Of a DNA stretch of 63,793 nt, positions 9,127-18,340 are shown in pieces (positions within the stretch are counted from its first letter, which is position 1; the number at the start of each line of letters is the position of its first letter). Source of the DNA: Ureibacillus massiliensis 4400831 = CIP 108448 = CCUG 49529 (lineage in GTDB: Bacteria; Bacillota; Bacilli; Bacillales_A; Planococcaceae). A program made the translations under genes and the position numbers. Below the pieces are notes generated by a model that did no database searches, was not told the DNA's origin, and was given only the letters and a program-made list of their open reading frames with translations. The stretch lies in NCBI RefSeq assembly GCF_000772965.1, contig NZ_JPVQ01000021.1:1-63793 (forward strand), written 5' to 3'.

Positions 9127-9549
9127 CTACTTATTCACAGCTATTTCTAAATATTTTTCATCCCATATCGAATCTATTTTACTTAATGGATAAGGTCTAA
9201 AATTCTCTTTTTTCACTAAAGTATGAATGGATTTGGCAGTAGCAGCTATTGAACCATCTTCGTGCAATATTTCATAACCGTATGTAGTTTTTAATTTTGA
9301 ATGGGAATCAACCCATGTACGAACCGTAGCAACTTGTCCATAGCGCATCGCTTTTTTGTATTGAATGGATAAGTCTAACACTGGTGATATGTATCCTCGC
9401 TCTTCTAAGCCAGCATAATTAAAACCTAAATCTGTCACTAACTGTGAACGGCCTATTTCCATCCATACTAAATAATTCGCATGATATACAACACCCATTT
9501 GGTCTGTTTCAGCATAACGGATTTCTATCTTTTTTTCACTAACGAACAT
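9127..9549 (-). CDS. YbgC/YneP-like acyl-CoA thioesterase
   Basis: A 140-residue hot-dog fold protein. The 4-hydroxybenzoyl-CoA thioesterase-type motif YAETDQMGVVYHANYLVWME, with its catalytic Asp, lies near the N-terminus. A beta-rich body and a conserved LVKKENFRPYPLS tail follow. Members hydrolyse acyl-CoA thioesters in the cytoplasm. The best known relative in this lineage is B. subtilis YneP, which lies near citB, as here. The ATG at 9549 follows AGAGGTG by six bases and is preferred to the GTG nine bases upstream. It is a single gene with its own terminator. Confidence 0.87.
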   Translation of the reverse strand: MFVSEKKIEIRYAETDQMGVVYHANYLVWMEIGRSQLVTDLGFNYAGLEERGYISPVLDLSIQYKKAMRYGQVATVRTWVDSHSKLKTTYGYEILHEDGSIAATAKSIHTLVKKENFRPYPLSKIDSIWDEKYLEIAVNK

Positions 9550-9669
9550 ATTATTCACCTCTGATTTAATTATACAGCAATATAATTCTGCTTTAAAATG
9601 TAAAATATTAATGTATAGCTAACTCATCATAACATTTTATTTAAATGCTATGATGTTTACCCAAATGAA

Positions 9670-9678
9670 TGGTATAAT
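9670..9678 (+). promoter_or_regulatory. extended -10 promoter for the GIY-YIG gene
   Basis: TGGTATAAT is a perfect TGnTATAAT extended -10 element with only a weak -35 upstream. It would give a leader of about 110 bases before the start at 9793. Confidence 0.4.
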
Positions 9679-9792
9679 TTTCTTTATTATTTAAAACATA
9701 TGATATTTGAATCAAGACTGTTCCTCGCTTAAAATCAATGTTGAAATATTATGTGATCAATACAATATAAAAAGTTAAAGGAAGTGAAAAAA

Positions 9793-10167
9793 TTGATAAA
9801 AATTGAATTACCAAAACCAGATCTAGTGATATACCAAAGAAAACAAGAACTAAAAGAAGGTGAAGTGCCAATAACGCCAATCAATGGATTTATAGATCTT
9901 CACAAGATTACACGTGAAAAAGGCGGTTTTTTCTTATTTTATAATAAGGAGAATGAAGTTTTATTTGTAGGAAAAGCACGTAAGCTACGCCAAAGAATTA
10001 AAAAGCACTTTGAGGATAACGTTTCTCCTATTAAAAATCATCGTGAGGAAGTATACAAAATTGAAGTTTATGAAGTAGAAGATCCAATGGAACGTGAAAT
10101 TTATGAAACCTATGCCATTAACTTGCTTCGAGCAAAATATAATGTAGATAAAGTGTTTTATGAATAA
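9793..10167 (+). CDS. stand-alone GIY-YIG domain protein
   Basis: A small protein of about 124 residues resembling the N-terminal nuclease domain of UvrC. The GIY-YIG core appears as GGFFLFYNKENEVLFVGKA followed by LRQRIKKHF; a conserved Glu (EREIYETYAIN) and a final Asn (RAKYN) follow. The first motif is GFF/LFV rather than canonical GIY/YIG, so catalysis is uncertain. The start is the TTG at 9793, eight bases after AAGGAAG; a GTG at 9784 overlaps the ribosome site. It has its own promoter and ends at a strong two-way terminator. The function may be DNA processing or repair. Confidence 0.75.
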   Translation: MIKIELPKPDLVIYQRKQELKEGEVPITPINGFIDLHKITREKGGFFLFYNKENEVLFVGKARKLRQRIKKHFEDNVSPIKNHREEVYKIEVYEVEDPMEREIYETYAINLLRAKYNVDKVFYE

Positions 10168-10175
10168 TGAAGTAA

Positions 10176-10209
10176 AAAGAAGCTGATGGAATTATCCATC
10201 AGCTTCTTT
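10176..10209. terminator. bidirectional terminator
   Basis: A 15-bp perfect stem (AAAGAAGCTGATGGA with its complement) and a 4-base loop lie between two convergent genes. Confidence 0.85.
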
Positions 10210-10210
10210 A

Positions 10211-10789
10211 CTAAAACCCAATCATTTCTTTAATTTGATTAAAATCATCTAATATTAATCCCTTATTTTTCATAACATCATTAAACCACGGTTCGATTTG
10301 TTTTGTTGTTTGCTCTTCTGGTTGTTCACGATGATGTAAAACAAAAACAATATAATCAACAAGTTTTGTACGTTGTTCATAAAATTTAATCCGCATTTTA
10401 TGATCACGATTCACTTCGATATTGAAAATTTCGCCTAATTGTATAATCCCAGCATTTACGTGTTGTTCAGCGTATAAGGAAGAACCAACAATTGCTAATT
10501 TTTGATTGAATGTCAAAGGTAATGGCTTAAAGTAAGTCGACATTAGATTTTCTGTTTGCTCAGTAATGTATTGTAATTGTGACTTTTGATCCGGGCTAAG
10601 GGTTTTAGTTTGTTCAAATATTGGCATAATTTTATATGCATCATCTAATAAAGTTTTAATCTGTTCAAACCGATTTGGATCATAGGGTTCTTCTAATCGT
10701 CGATAAATTGTTTCTGCAACAAATAGACGTTGAAGATAGCCTGTTAATAAAATCATGCCATTATATTGTGTTTTTGAGTTCTGTGTCAT
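10211..10789 (-). CDS. conserved hypothetical protein, 192 aa
   Basis: The function is not recognised. The start is set at the ATG at 10789 (MTQNSKTQYNGM), which has an AGAGGG site. An in-frame extension upstream to 10945 has odd composition and is not credible. The protein is mostly helical, soluble, and rich in Gln, Leu and Tyr. There is no signal peptide, membrane segment or metal motif. It is a single gene between a two-way terminator and a divergent promoter region shared with the secreted glycine-rich protein. Confidence 0.55.
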   Translation of the reverse strand: MTQNSKTQYNGMILLTGYLQRLFVAETIYRRLEEPYDPNRFEQIKTLLDDAYKIMPIFEQTKTLSPDQKSQLQYITEQTENLMSTYFKPLPLTFNQKLAIVGSSLYAEQHVNAGIIQLGEIFNIEVNRDHKMRIKFYEQRTKLVDYIVFVLHHREQPEEQTTKQIEPWFNDVMKNKGLILDDFNQIKEMIGF

Positions 10790-11024
10790 TTGTGATGACC
10801 CTCTTTCTATTCGATATTGGTTGTTTCTTATGTAGAGGTCATAACAAAGACTAACATACTTTGAAACATAATGGTATAAAAATGAACAATTCATAAAAGA
10901 TGTAAATAATAGTCGATTCTTCTTTGAATGATTTCTGTTATTCACACCATAATAAAAATGTTCAAATAAATAATATGTAAATCTATGATTTTTAGAGTAT
11001 TTATTTTTTTATCATAGGTTTTTT

Positions 11025-11033
11025 TGTTATAAT
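11025..11033 (+). promoter_or_regulatory. extended -10 promoter
   Basis: TGTTATAAT matches TGnTATAAT and lies 47 bases before the start at 11080. The flanking sequence is T-rich with no clear -35. It would drive the two-gene unit 11080-11819. Confidence 0.45.
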
Positions 11034-11079
11034 AAATATAGCTTACAACTAAGTTTATCAAATGATATGGAGGATATTA

Positions 11080-11538
11080 ATGAAAAAATTATCGGTTCTT
11101 TCAGCTATTTTTCTTGCTTTTACTTTAGTATTTTCAAGTGTTGGTTCAGTTCTTTTACTTGGAGATGATCATGTAGCTGAAGCGAAATCTTACAAATCTG
11201 GTAAAAAAGGATTTTCTAGTACACCTGGGAATAATAATTCAAACATTCAAAGTAAAGACACAAACACAAACTCTTCCACTGTAAACAAAAATAATACAAA
11301 TACAACGAATAAAGGTGGCGGTTTTACAACTGGTGGCCTAATGAGAGGTTTATTTGTAGGTGGTTTGGCAGGATTATTATTCGGTAGTCTATTTTCAGAT
11401 ATGGGCTTAATTGGAAATCTATTAGGCTTTGCTATTAATGCTATTGCCATTGTAGTAATTATTGCCCTTTGTGTAAAAATTTATCAAATGATTACTCGTA
11501 AAAAGGATAAAGAGGTAACTGAAGGTTGGAAAAAATAA
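11080..11538 (+). CDS. exported Gly/Asn-rich membrane protein
   Basis: A 152-residue protein starting at the ATG at 11080 behind TGGAGG; an upstream ATG at 11062 has no site. An N-terminal signal-like helix (residues ~3-25) ends near AEAKSYKSGKK. A low-complexity Asn/Thr/Ser linker follows (~40-75). The glycine-rich segment GGLMRGLFVGGLAGLLFGSLF and a last membrane helix near residues 120-140 complete it. This resembles the Gly-rich membrane region of small bacterial proteins sometimes labelled Tim44-like, but the Tim44 domain itself is not present. Its end overlaps the next gene's start by 13 bases, so the two are probably coupled. Confidence 0.6.
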   Translation: MKKLSVLSAIFLAFTLVFSSVGSVLLLGDDHVAEAKSYKSGKKGFSSTPGNNNSNIQSKDTNTNSSTVNKNNTNTTNKGGGFTTGGLMRGLFVGGLAGLLFGSLFSDMGLIGNLLGFAINAIAIVVIIALCVKIYQMITRKKDKEVTEGWKK

Positions 11539-11819
11539 CTTTAAGTGAACAAGAAATTGTGAATGCCCTTTGTATTTTTCATGGGAAATTTAGAAATGTA
11601 GATCCTAATAACGTCCAAATAGAACTGATGTATGATGATGAAACTGGGTTTTCTGCAGAAGCAGAAGTAAACGGTCAAATTGATCATTACAACACATCAA
11701 ACTTCATTGCTGCCCTTCGATTATACATTGACGAACAATTGCATCGTGATGCGATGGGAGCTAGAATTCTGTTAGATCTCCATGATGATGAAGGAATAAT
11801 CGCAAATATTGAATGGTAA
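11526..11819 (+). CDS. DUF2653 (YxcD-like) protein
   Basis: A 97-residue protein resembling the DUF2653/YxcD group, recognisable by LSEQEIVNALCIF, IELMYDDETGFSAEAEVNG and the acidic end LDLHDDEGIIANIEW. The function is not known. It is a small soluble acidic protein. The TTG start at 11526 overlaps the preceding membrane-protein gene, so translation is likely coupled. It ends at a two-way terminator. Confidence 0.7.
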   Translation: MEKITLSEQEIVNALCIFHGKFRNVDPNNVQIELMYDDETGFSAEAEVNGQIDHYNTSNFIAALRLYIDEQLHRDAMGARILLDLHDDEGIIANIEW

Positions 11820-11820
11820 C

Positions 11821-11856
11821 AAAAACGTGCAATCTGATTTATGATTGCACGTTTTT
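11821..11856. terminator. bidirectional terminator
   Basis: AAAAACGTGCAATC pairs with GATTGCACGTTTTT, and lies between convergent genes. Confidence 0.85.
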
Positions 11857-12125
11857 TAATAATCTAATTCCTTTTTATCGAGTATTACTGTTTCTTTAAC
11901 ATTTGTTAAATGATCCTTTAAATGATAATAAACAACATTACTATTAATTAATTCAACAAAAAATTCAATTTCCGTGTGCTTATCGATTGGCCAATCTGCT
12001 AGAGCAAGTAAACCCTGCGGCGGCGGAACTTTTGATAGGCATTCAATAACTTTATTGCTATCAAAATTTAAAATAAAATACCTTCCATCTCGGAACTTAG
12101 CAAATATGCTATATCTTTTCTTCAT
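11856..12125 (-). CDS. small hypothetical protein, 89 aa
   Basis: The family is not recognised. The sequence reads as a small beta-rich soluble protein (KRYSIFAKFRDGRYFILNF at the start) with a Pro-Pro-Pro-Gln turn near the middle and a charged tail. The ATG at 12125 follows AAAGG at workable distance. It is a single gene. The 290 bases upstream (12126-12415) are very AT-rich and show no other gene. Confidence 0.5.
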   Translation of the reverse strand: MKKRYSIFAKFRDGRYFILNFDSNKVIECLSKVPPPQGLLALADWPIDKHTEIEFFVELINSNVVYYHLKDHLTNVKETVILDKKELDY

Positions 12126-12365
12126 TATTACCCAACCTTTACAAAAAGTTAGAGAATCTATATTATTATATATTCAATACAATAACAAATTATTTCCATT
12201 ATATTTTACAATAAACTGTTTTGTTTTTTAAATAAAGATATTATGACATTTTTTTTAAAAAATATGATACATTTATTACTTTTTAAGTATAAACCTGTAA
12301 ATAATATCGTTTCAATACTATACCCCGAATACCAAGCTACTTAAACATAATATAAATTTTCAAAA

Positions 12366-12410
12366 AAAGTGTGACTCAATTTGGATTGTTCCATGAATTG
12401 AGTCACACAC
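12366..12410 (-). terminator. terminator of the SLH nucleotidase gene
   Basis: GTGTGACTCAATT (12369-12381) pairs with AATTGAGTCACAC (12396-12408), and a run of T follows on the minus strand. Confidence 0.85.
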
Positions 12411-12415
12411 TCTTA

Positions 12416-14614
12416 TTATTTTGAAGATACGTCTACTATTCTACCTTCTACTTCAGATGGAATTGCCTCTAATGATTTTAAATGCTCTACGAGGTTCTCC
12501 CAGTCAGATAAACCTAGGTCTGTCACTCTACCTTCATTATAAGCAACTGCAAACATATCGAAGCCATCTCCACCTTTAGCTGTAAATGCGTTAGTAGCTA
12601 CAGTATATGTTTTGTTGTCTTCAAGCTCAACGTAGTTTCCAGTACCATCATCATATTGAATACTAATAATACGTTCACCTGCTGGTTTTGAAGAGTCGAA
12701 TTCCACTTTTGCTCCAGCTACGTGTAAGAAGCCACCATTTTCATCAGGATAATTAGCAACACTTGCTTCAAACGCTGCTTTTAATTCAGCTCCTGTAACG
12801 TCCATTAGTGCTAATGTATTACCAAATGGTAAAACTGTAATTACCTCAGCAACAGTGATCGGTCCTTCGTTAATTGCAGCGCGGATTCCCCCACCATTTT
12901 GGAAGGCCATTATTACTTGCTTATCAGTATAATTTTTAGCTTTCGCTAACATTCCATCAGTTATTAAATTACCAAGGATTGTTTCATTTTTACGTACACT
13001 TAGTTGCTCTGTATTTCCTTCATCAGAAACACGAGGAGTTTCTAGTGGTGCTTCTAGAGTTACACCAATTTCTTCTTGTTCTACTGCAGTAATTTGATCT
13101 TGATAAGGTTTTAAGATTTCTAGAGCGCCTTCATCATCAGCAACTTCACCTAATCCAATCAGTTGACCTTCAAAATCTACTACTACACCATTTTCATCGA
13201 AAGAAACATCTAATGTTCCTAAATAATCACTATATTGATAGGCTTGTACAATAATTGTAGGTTCTTTTTCTGCACCGTTTTCGTCAGTGTCCACTAATAC
13301 TGGTTCACTTAATTGAGTATGACTATGTCCACCAACGATTACATCAATGCCATCTACAGATTTTGCTAATATTTGATCGTTATCGACTTCAGCACTATCA
13401 TCAAATCCGATATGTGTAACTGCAACAATTTTATCCACACCCATATCTTCAAATGCTTTAACTGCTTTTTCAGCCTCTTCTAGATAGTCTTCAAATACGA
13501 TTGCACCTGGTGAAGAAATATCTTTCGTTTCTGCAGTTGTTAAACCAAAGAAGCCGACTTTTTCACCATTAATTTCTTTTACTAGACCACTATAAATTTT
13601 TCCATTTTCAGGATCACTTGAAACTAAATCATTAAATAATCCTTTAAACTTTGCATCTGGAGAGAAATTAATATTTGATGAAACAAATGAGAATTTAGCT
13701 CCTTCTACGAAATCTGCTAATGCCTGATGACCTTCAGGACTTGAACCTAGGTCGAATTCATGGTTACCAAATGTCATTATGTCGTAGCCCATGTAGTTCA
13801 TAAGCTCAAGATCAGCTTGTCCTTGGAATTCATTGAAATAAAGAGTTCCAGAAAATACATCACCAGCATCGATTAATAACGCATCAGGATTTTCAGCGCG
13901 TACTTCTTTAACAGCCGTTGCACGTTTAGGTGCCATATCTGTACGAGCATGTGTATCATTCGAATGCATAATTGTTAAGTTAAATGCACTGTCATCAGTA
14001 GAATCTACATTTGTAGCTTTGTAAATAAATGTAGAAAATTGACCTCTTGTTACATTTTGATTTGGAGAAAATGTATTTGCAGTAGTACCAACTGTTACAC
14101 CATTATCATATAGTGCCTTAACATAAGCTTCATCTTCATCTGCAATGTCATTAAATGGAAGCGTATCTTCATTTAAAGATTGTAAATTGAATGCTTTCGT
14201 AAGAATTGATGCCATTTCTCCACGTGTAAGTGCTTCACCTGGTTTAAATGTATTATCGGCATAACCATTAATAAAACCAGCTTGTTTTAATGCAGCAATT
14301 GCTCCGTAGTAATTATGAGTTGTAGGAACGTCAGTGAATTCTGGATTTTCAACATTTTCAACATCTAATTCTAAAATGTTTGCTAAAATGGCTGCTACTT
14401 GTCCTCTTGTAATCTCATTTGCAGGTTTAAAAGTTCCATCAGCATACCCGTTAATTACACCAGCTTTTGCTAGTTCTGTAATTGCAGTGTAGTGAGAATA
14501 GTCTTCTTTTACATCAGTGAATGATATAGTACTTGCACTAGCAGGAGCTAAAGCAAAACTAGAACCAACAATTACTGAAGTGGCTAATGTTGCAGTAAAT
14601 ACTTTCTTATTCAA
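12416..14614 (-). CDS. S-layer-anchored 5'-nucleotidase/metallophosphatase
   Basis: A 732-residue exported protein with a signal peptide ending near ASAS (about residue 28). Three SLH repeats at about 30-195 (FTDV, NGYADGTFKP, ITRGQ motifs) bind secondary cell wall polymer. A UshA-type 5'-nucleotidase follows. Its metallophosphatase motifs are NDTH, DAGDVFSG, GNHEFD, THIGFD and GGHSH, and its C-terminal substrate domain shows QNGGGIRA, LPFGNTL and GGDGFDMF. It should release phosphate and nucleosides from nucleotides at the cell surface. The start is the TTG at 14614, seven bases after GGAGGG. The ATG at 14629 overlaps that site. It is monocistronic. Confidence 0.92.
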   Translation of the reverse strand: MNKKVFTATLATSVIVGSSFALAPASASTISFTDVKEDYSHYTAITELAKAGVINGYADGTFKPANEITRGQVAAILANILELDVENVENPEFTDVPTTHNYYGAIAALKQAGFINGYADNTFKPGEALTRGEMASILTKAFNLQSLNEDTLPFNDIADEDEAYVKALYDNGVTVGTTANTFSPNQNVTRGQFSTFIYKATNVDSTDDSAFNLTIMHSNDTHARTDMAPKRATAVKEVRAENPDALLIDAGDVFSGTLYFNEFQGQADLELMNYMGYDIMTFGNHEFDLGSSPEGHQALADFVEGAKFSFVSSNINFSPDAKFKGLFNDLVSSDPENGKIYSGLVKEINGEKVGFFGLTTAETKDISSPGAIVFEDYLEEAEKAVKAFEDMGVDKIVAVTHIGFDDSAEVDNDQILAKSVDGIDVIVGGHSHTQLSEPVLVDTDENGAEKEPTIIVQAYQYSDYLGTLDVSFDENGVVVDFEGQLIGLGEVADDEGALEILKPYQDQITAVEQEEIGVTLEAPLETPRVSDEGNTEQLSVRKNETILGNLITDGMLAKAKNYTDKQVIMAFQNGGGIRAAINEGPITVAEVITVLPFGNTLALMDVTGAELKAAFEASVANYPDENGGFLHVAGAKVEFDSSKPAGERIISIQYDDGTGNYVELEDNKTYTVATNAFTAKGGDGFDMFAVAYNEGRVTDLGLSDWENLVEHLKSLEAIPSEVEGRIVDVSSK

Positions 14615-14744
14615 TAAAGTTCCCTCCATTAATCAAAATATAAAACTATTACTTTTTAAGTATAATGAGAGAATATTGAGAATTGCAAGAGAAATTGTTA
14701 ATATATTGTAAATATTTTAATTTGATAATGATTAAAAAGTAAAA

Positions 14745-14790
14745 AAAATAAACGGTAAGCACTACAAATCTAGTAGGCTTACCGTTTTTA
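14745..14790 (-). terminator. terminator of the aconitase gene
   Basis: AACGGTAAGC (14751-14760) pairs with GCTTACCGTT (14777-14786), followed by ATTTTTTTT on the minus strand. Confidence 0.85.
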
Positions 14791-14807
14791 CTTGTTTCTA
14801 TTTTGTA

Positions 14808-17510
14808 TTATTCAGCAGCTTTCGCGCGAAGAACCATTTGTAGGATACCACCGTGGCGATAGTAATCTACTTCTACTTCTGAGTCGAAACGAGCTAGAGC
14901 TTTGAATTCTTTAACAGTTCCGTCTTCAGCTTTAGCAGTAACTGTTAAAATATCACGTGGTTTTACATTATCAGTGATATTTACAGAAATTTCTTCTTTA
15001 CCAGTTAAACCTAATGTTTCGGCATTTTCACCTGGCATAAATTGAAGTGGTAATACACCCATCATTACAAGGTTTGAACGGTGGATACGTTCGTAGCTTT
15101 GTGCGATTACAGTTTTAATTCCAAGTAGGAATGTACCTTTTGCAGCCCAGTCACGAGAAGATCCCATACCGTAGTCGTTACCAGCTAATACTACTAAACC
15201 AGTACCATTAGCTTGATATTTCATAGCTGCGTCATAAATGTACTCAACTTCACCTGTTGGCCAGTAAGTAGTGAAACCACCTTCTGTACCTGGAGCTACT
15301 TGGTTACGAATACGGATGTTTGCAAATGTACCACGCATCATTACTTCATGGTTACCACGACGTGAACCATAAGAGTTGAAGTCACGGATTGCTACACCGT
15401 TTTCTTGCAAGTATTTACCTGCAGGTGTGTCTTTACCAATCGCACCAGCTGGTGAAATGTGGTCAGTTGTAATTGAGTCACCGAATTTCGCGATTACACG
15501 CAAGTTATCAAGACCTTTGATTGCTTCAGGCTCTTTAGAAAGACCAGTGAAGAACGGTGGGTTTTGAATGTATGTTGATTTGTCATCAAATGTGTAAAGA
15601 GACTCAGTTGATGTTTCAATTGCATTCCATTTTTCGTTAGCAGTAAATACAGTTTTATATTCTTTTTGGAATAGTTCACGTGTTACTACTTTGTTTAATA
15701 CTTCGTTTACTTCTTCAGTTGAAGGCCAGATATCAGCGAAGAATACATCGTTGCCATCTTTGTCTTTACCTAAAGAATCTTTTTGTAGGTCGATATCTAC
15801 AGTACCAGCTAAAGCGTAAGCAACTACTAATGGTGGTGAAGCTAAGTAGTTAGCTTTTACTAATGGATGTACACGACCTTCAAAGTTACGGTTACCAGAA
15901 AGAACTGAAGTTACGAATAAATCTTTATCTTTAATCGCTTCTTCGATTTCTGGAAGTAATGGACCAGAGTTACCGATACATGTTGTACAACCATAACCAA
16001 CTGTGTTGAAACCGATTTGGTCAAGGTAAGTTTGTAAACCTGAATCTTGTAAGTAACCTGTAACTACTTTAGAACCAGGAGCTAATGAAGTTTTAACCCA
16101 TTTTGGTGGTTGAATACCTTTTTCTACAGCTTTTTTAGCAACTAAACCAGCAGCTAAAAGAACGTATGGGTTAGATGTATTTGTACAAGATGTAATAGCT
16201 GCGATTGCTACTGCACCTGTAGGCATTTCTACATCGCCATCAGCAAATTTAATTGTTGATGTTTTTGAGAATTCATCTTCAGTTAATCCGAAACCTTGTA
16301 CGCCCATTGGAGCAGTAACTGCTTCATGGTAACGAGCTTTCATTTCTGAAAGAGGAATTAAATCTTGTGGACGTTTTGGACCAGAAAGGTTAGGTTCAAT
16401 TTCGTCTAATTTAACTTCTAACACATCAGTGTAAACAGGTTCTAAAGATGGATCGAAGAACATGTTGTTCGCTTTTAAATAGTTTTCAACTACTGCGATG
16501 TGCTCTTCGTCACGGCCTGTTAAACGCATGTAGTTTAATGATTCTTCGTCAATTGCGAAGAAACCACATGTAGCACCATATTCAGGAGCCATGTTTGAAA
16601 TTGTAGCACGGTCAGCAAGTGGCAATTTAGATACACCAGGACCGAAGAACTCTACGAATTTACCTACTACACCACGTTTACGTAATACTTGAGTTACTTT
16701 TAATGCTAAGTCAGTTGCTGTAGCACCGTTTGGAAGTTCACCAGTTAATTTAACACCGATAACTTCTGGGATTGGGAAGTATGAAGGTTGTCCAAGCATA
16801 CCTGCTTCTGCTTCAATACCACCAACACCCCAACCAAGAACGCCAAGACCGTTAATCATAGTTGTATGTGAGTCAGTACCTACTACTGAGTCTGGGAATG
16901 TTTCGAAAGTGCCATCTTCGTTTTCTTTAACATGAACAACAGGTGCTAAATATTCTAAGTTAACTTGGTGTACGATACCTGTTGCAGGTGGTACAGCACG
17001 GAAATTATCATATGCAGTTTGAGCCCATTTTAAGAAGTTGTAACGTTCTGCGTTACGTTCGAACTCTAAATCCATGTTTGCTTGTAATGCAGATGCATTA
17101 CCATATTTATCAACTTGTACTGAGTGGTCAATTACAAGATCTACTGGAATTGCTGGGTTGATTTTATTAGGGTCTCCGCCTAATTCTTTCATAGCTGAAC
17201 GTAAAGAAGCTAAGTCAACTACTACTGGTACACCCGTGAAGTCTTGTAATACTACGCGAGATGGTTTGAATGGTACTTCCCCTTCTGGATCTGCGCCATT
17301 ACCAAATTTAGCTAAGTTGTTTACGTGCTCGTCTTTAATTACGTAGTTGTCATATTGACGTAAAACGGATTCTAATAATACTTTGATTGAGTATGGAAGG
17401 CGCGATACGTTTGCGATACCAGCTTCTTCAATTGCAGATAGACGGTAATAGTTATAAGTTTTACCGTTTACTTCGAATGAAGAGCGGCTGTTGTGTAAAT
17501 TGCTTGCCAT
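14808..17510 (-). CDS. citB: aconitate hydratase (aconitase A)
   Basis: A TCA-cycle enzyme interconverting citrate and isocitrate with a [4Fe-4S] cluster. It is 900 residues, normal for AcnA/CitB. Cluster ligands are visible in SCTNTSNP and in [11 protein letters not shown]. Other signatures are [16 protein letters not shown] and [14 protein letters not shown] in the C-terminal swivelling domain. The start is the ATG at 17510 ([11 protein letters not shown]), preceded by GGGGGAG; a 25-residue upstream extension is not conserved in the family. B. subtilis CitB also binds RNA when iron is low. The promoter has the CcpC-type layout described at 17574-17640, so control by citrate and CcpC is likely. 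Confidence 0.97.
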   Translation of the reverse strand: MASNLHNSRSSFEVNGKTYNYYRLSAIEEAGIANVSRLPYSIKVLLESVLRQYDNYVIKDEHVNNLAKFGNGADPEGEVPFKPSRVVLQDFTGVPVVVDLASLRSAMKELGGDPNKINPAIPVDLVIDHSVQVDKYGNASALQANMDLEFERNAERYNFLKWAQTAYDNFRAVPPATGIVHQVNLEYLAPVVHVKENEDGTFETFPDSVVGTDSHTTMINGLGVLGWGVGGIEAEAGMLGQPSYFPIPEVIGVKLTGELPNGATATDLALKVTQVLRKRGVVGKFVEFFGPGVSKLPLADRATISNMAPEYGATCGFFAIDEESLNYMRLTGRDEEHIAVVENYLKANNMFFDPSLEPVYTDVLEVKLDEIEPNLSGPKRPQDLIPLSEMKARYHEAVTAPMGVQGFGLTEDEFSKTSTIKFADGDVEMPTGAVAIAAITSCTNTSNPYVLLAAGLVAKKAVEKGIQPPKWVKTSLAPGSKVVTGYLQDSGLQTYLDQIGFNTVGYGCTTCIGNSGPLLPEIEEAIKDKDLFVTSVLSGNRNFEGRVHPLVKANYLASPPLVVAYALAGTVDIDLQKDSLGKDKDGNDVFFADIWPSTEEVNEVLNKVVTRELFQKEYKTVFTANEKWNAIETSTESLYTFDDKSTYIQNPPFFTGLSKEPEAIKGLDNLRVIAKFGDSITTDHISPAGAIGKDTPAGKYLQENGVAIRDFNSYGSRRGNHEVMMRGTFANIRIRNQVAPGTEGGFTTYWPTGEVEYIYDAAMKYQANGTGLVVLAGNDYGMGSSRDWAAKGTFLLGIKTVIAQSYERIHRSNLVMMGVLPLQFMPGENAETLGLTGKEEISVNITDNVKPRDILTVTAKAEDGTVKEFKALARFDSEVEVDYYRHGGILQMVLRAKAAE

Positions 17511-17573
17511 TTGTACTCCCCCTATTAATCTTTTTGAAAAGGCATATAATATGCTACTTTTTTTCCAATGTTC

Positions 17574-17602
17574 ATGATACCTCATTTGTATTCATAAGTA
17601 AA
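17574..17602 (-). promoter_or_regulatory. citB promoter
   Basis: On the minus strand, TTTACT (17602-17597) and TATCAT (17579-17574) are separated by 17 bases. The predicted start of transcription is near 17567, leaving a ~57-base leader. Confidence 0.55.
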
Positions 17603-17625
17603 TTACATTAATATTATCTTTTGTA

Positions 17626-17640
17626 ATAAGTTAAATTTAT
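17626..17640 (-). promoter_or_regulatory. CcpC-like dyad upstream of citB
   Basis: ATAA-GTTAAAT-TTAT is an inverted repeat centred at 17633, about 66 bases upstream of the predicted start. An extra ATAA half-site at 17594-17597 falls near -27 to -30. B. subtilis CcpC binds a dyad at -66 and a half-site at -27 of citB, so the arrangement matches. Confidence 0.55.
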
Positions 17641-17709
17641 GACCTAGAATGATTCTTAAATGAGATAAATTAATACACTTTTAAATGATACTATTTATTT
17701 TTTTAGATT

Positions 17710-18264
17710 TTAAATGGATAGTTCGTTTAATATGTCATCTTGTTCATTAATTATTCTAATTTTAAAATGATCTTTATCTTCAATCAATGATAGATCAATA
17801 AACCAAATCTTATACCCTTTTATTCCATATAAATTTAACATCTCTTCTGAAACAGTTGATAATTCAATTAAAGTCGCAGCTTTGCCATTGATATTCACTT
17901 CTATATTTCCCTTTGGATTAATTAACCCGAATAATATTTGATTGTCTGAATGAGCAGATTTTATTTCATTTTCATTTAATGGATTAGGTATTTCCGAAAA
18001 TACACCGCCCCCAGAGCTCCAGCCCGTCAAGTTTTTCGTTACAATTCCAGTGCCAAAGTAATTTCCATCAGCTAAAAAGAAATATCGGTGAACTGTATCG
18101 GTTTGAGGTCCTTCAATCCAAATATAGTCATGATCAGTTGGCAGCGCTTCTTCTGGGCTACTTTTACGATCACCTGAAAAGTGAACAAAATATTGGTTGA
18201 ATAAAAAACTAAGTACAATGACGACTATAGCAAACAAGCCGATTCGCATCGATCGTGTTCTCAA
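17710..18264 (-). CDS. membrane-anchored hypothetical protein, 184 aa
   Basis: The family is not recognised. One N-terminal membrane helix (residues ~8-26) precedes an extracytoplasmic beta-rich domain with aromatic-rich segments (DYIWIEGPQTDTVHRYFF, GYKIWFIDLS). No lipobox or catalytic motif is visible. The TTG start at 18264 lies seven bases after GGGGGA and fits best; an in-frame ATG five codons later lacks a site. It is a single gene between the citB promoter region and a DUF2785 gene in the same direction. Confidence 0.55.
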   Translation of the reverse strand: MRTRSMRIGLFAIVVIVLSFLFNQYFVHFSGDRKSSPEEALPTDHDYIWIEGPQTDTVHRYFFLADGNYFGTGIVTKNLTGWSSGGGVFSEIPNPLNENEIKSAHSDNQILFGLINPKGNIEVNINGKAATLIELSTVSEEMLNLYGIKGYKIWFIDLSLIEDKDHFKIRIINEQDDILNELSI

Positions 18265-18340
18265 ACTGATGTCCCCCTTCCCAAGACTTTATTATTGCTT
18301 CATCCATTTTGCTATTAATAAGGAAACAATCCCCATTAAC

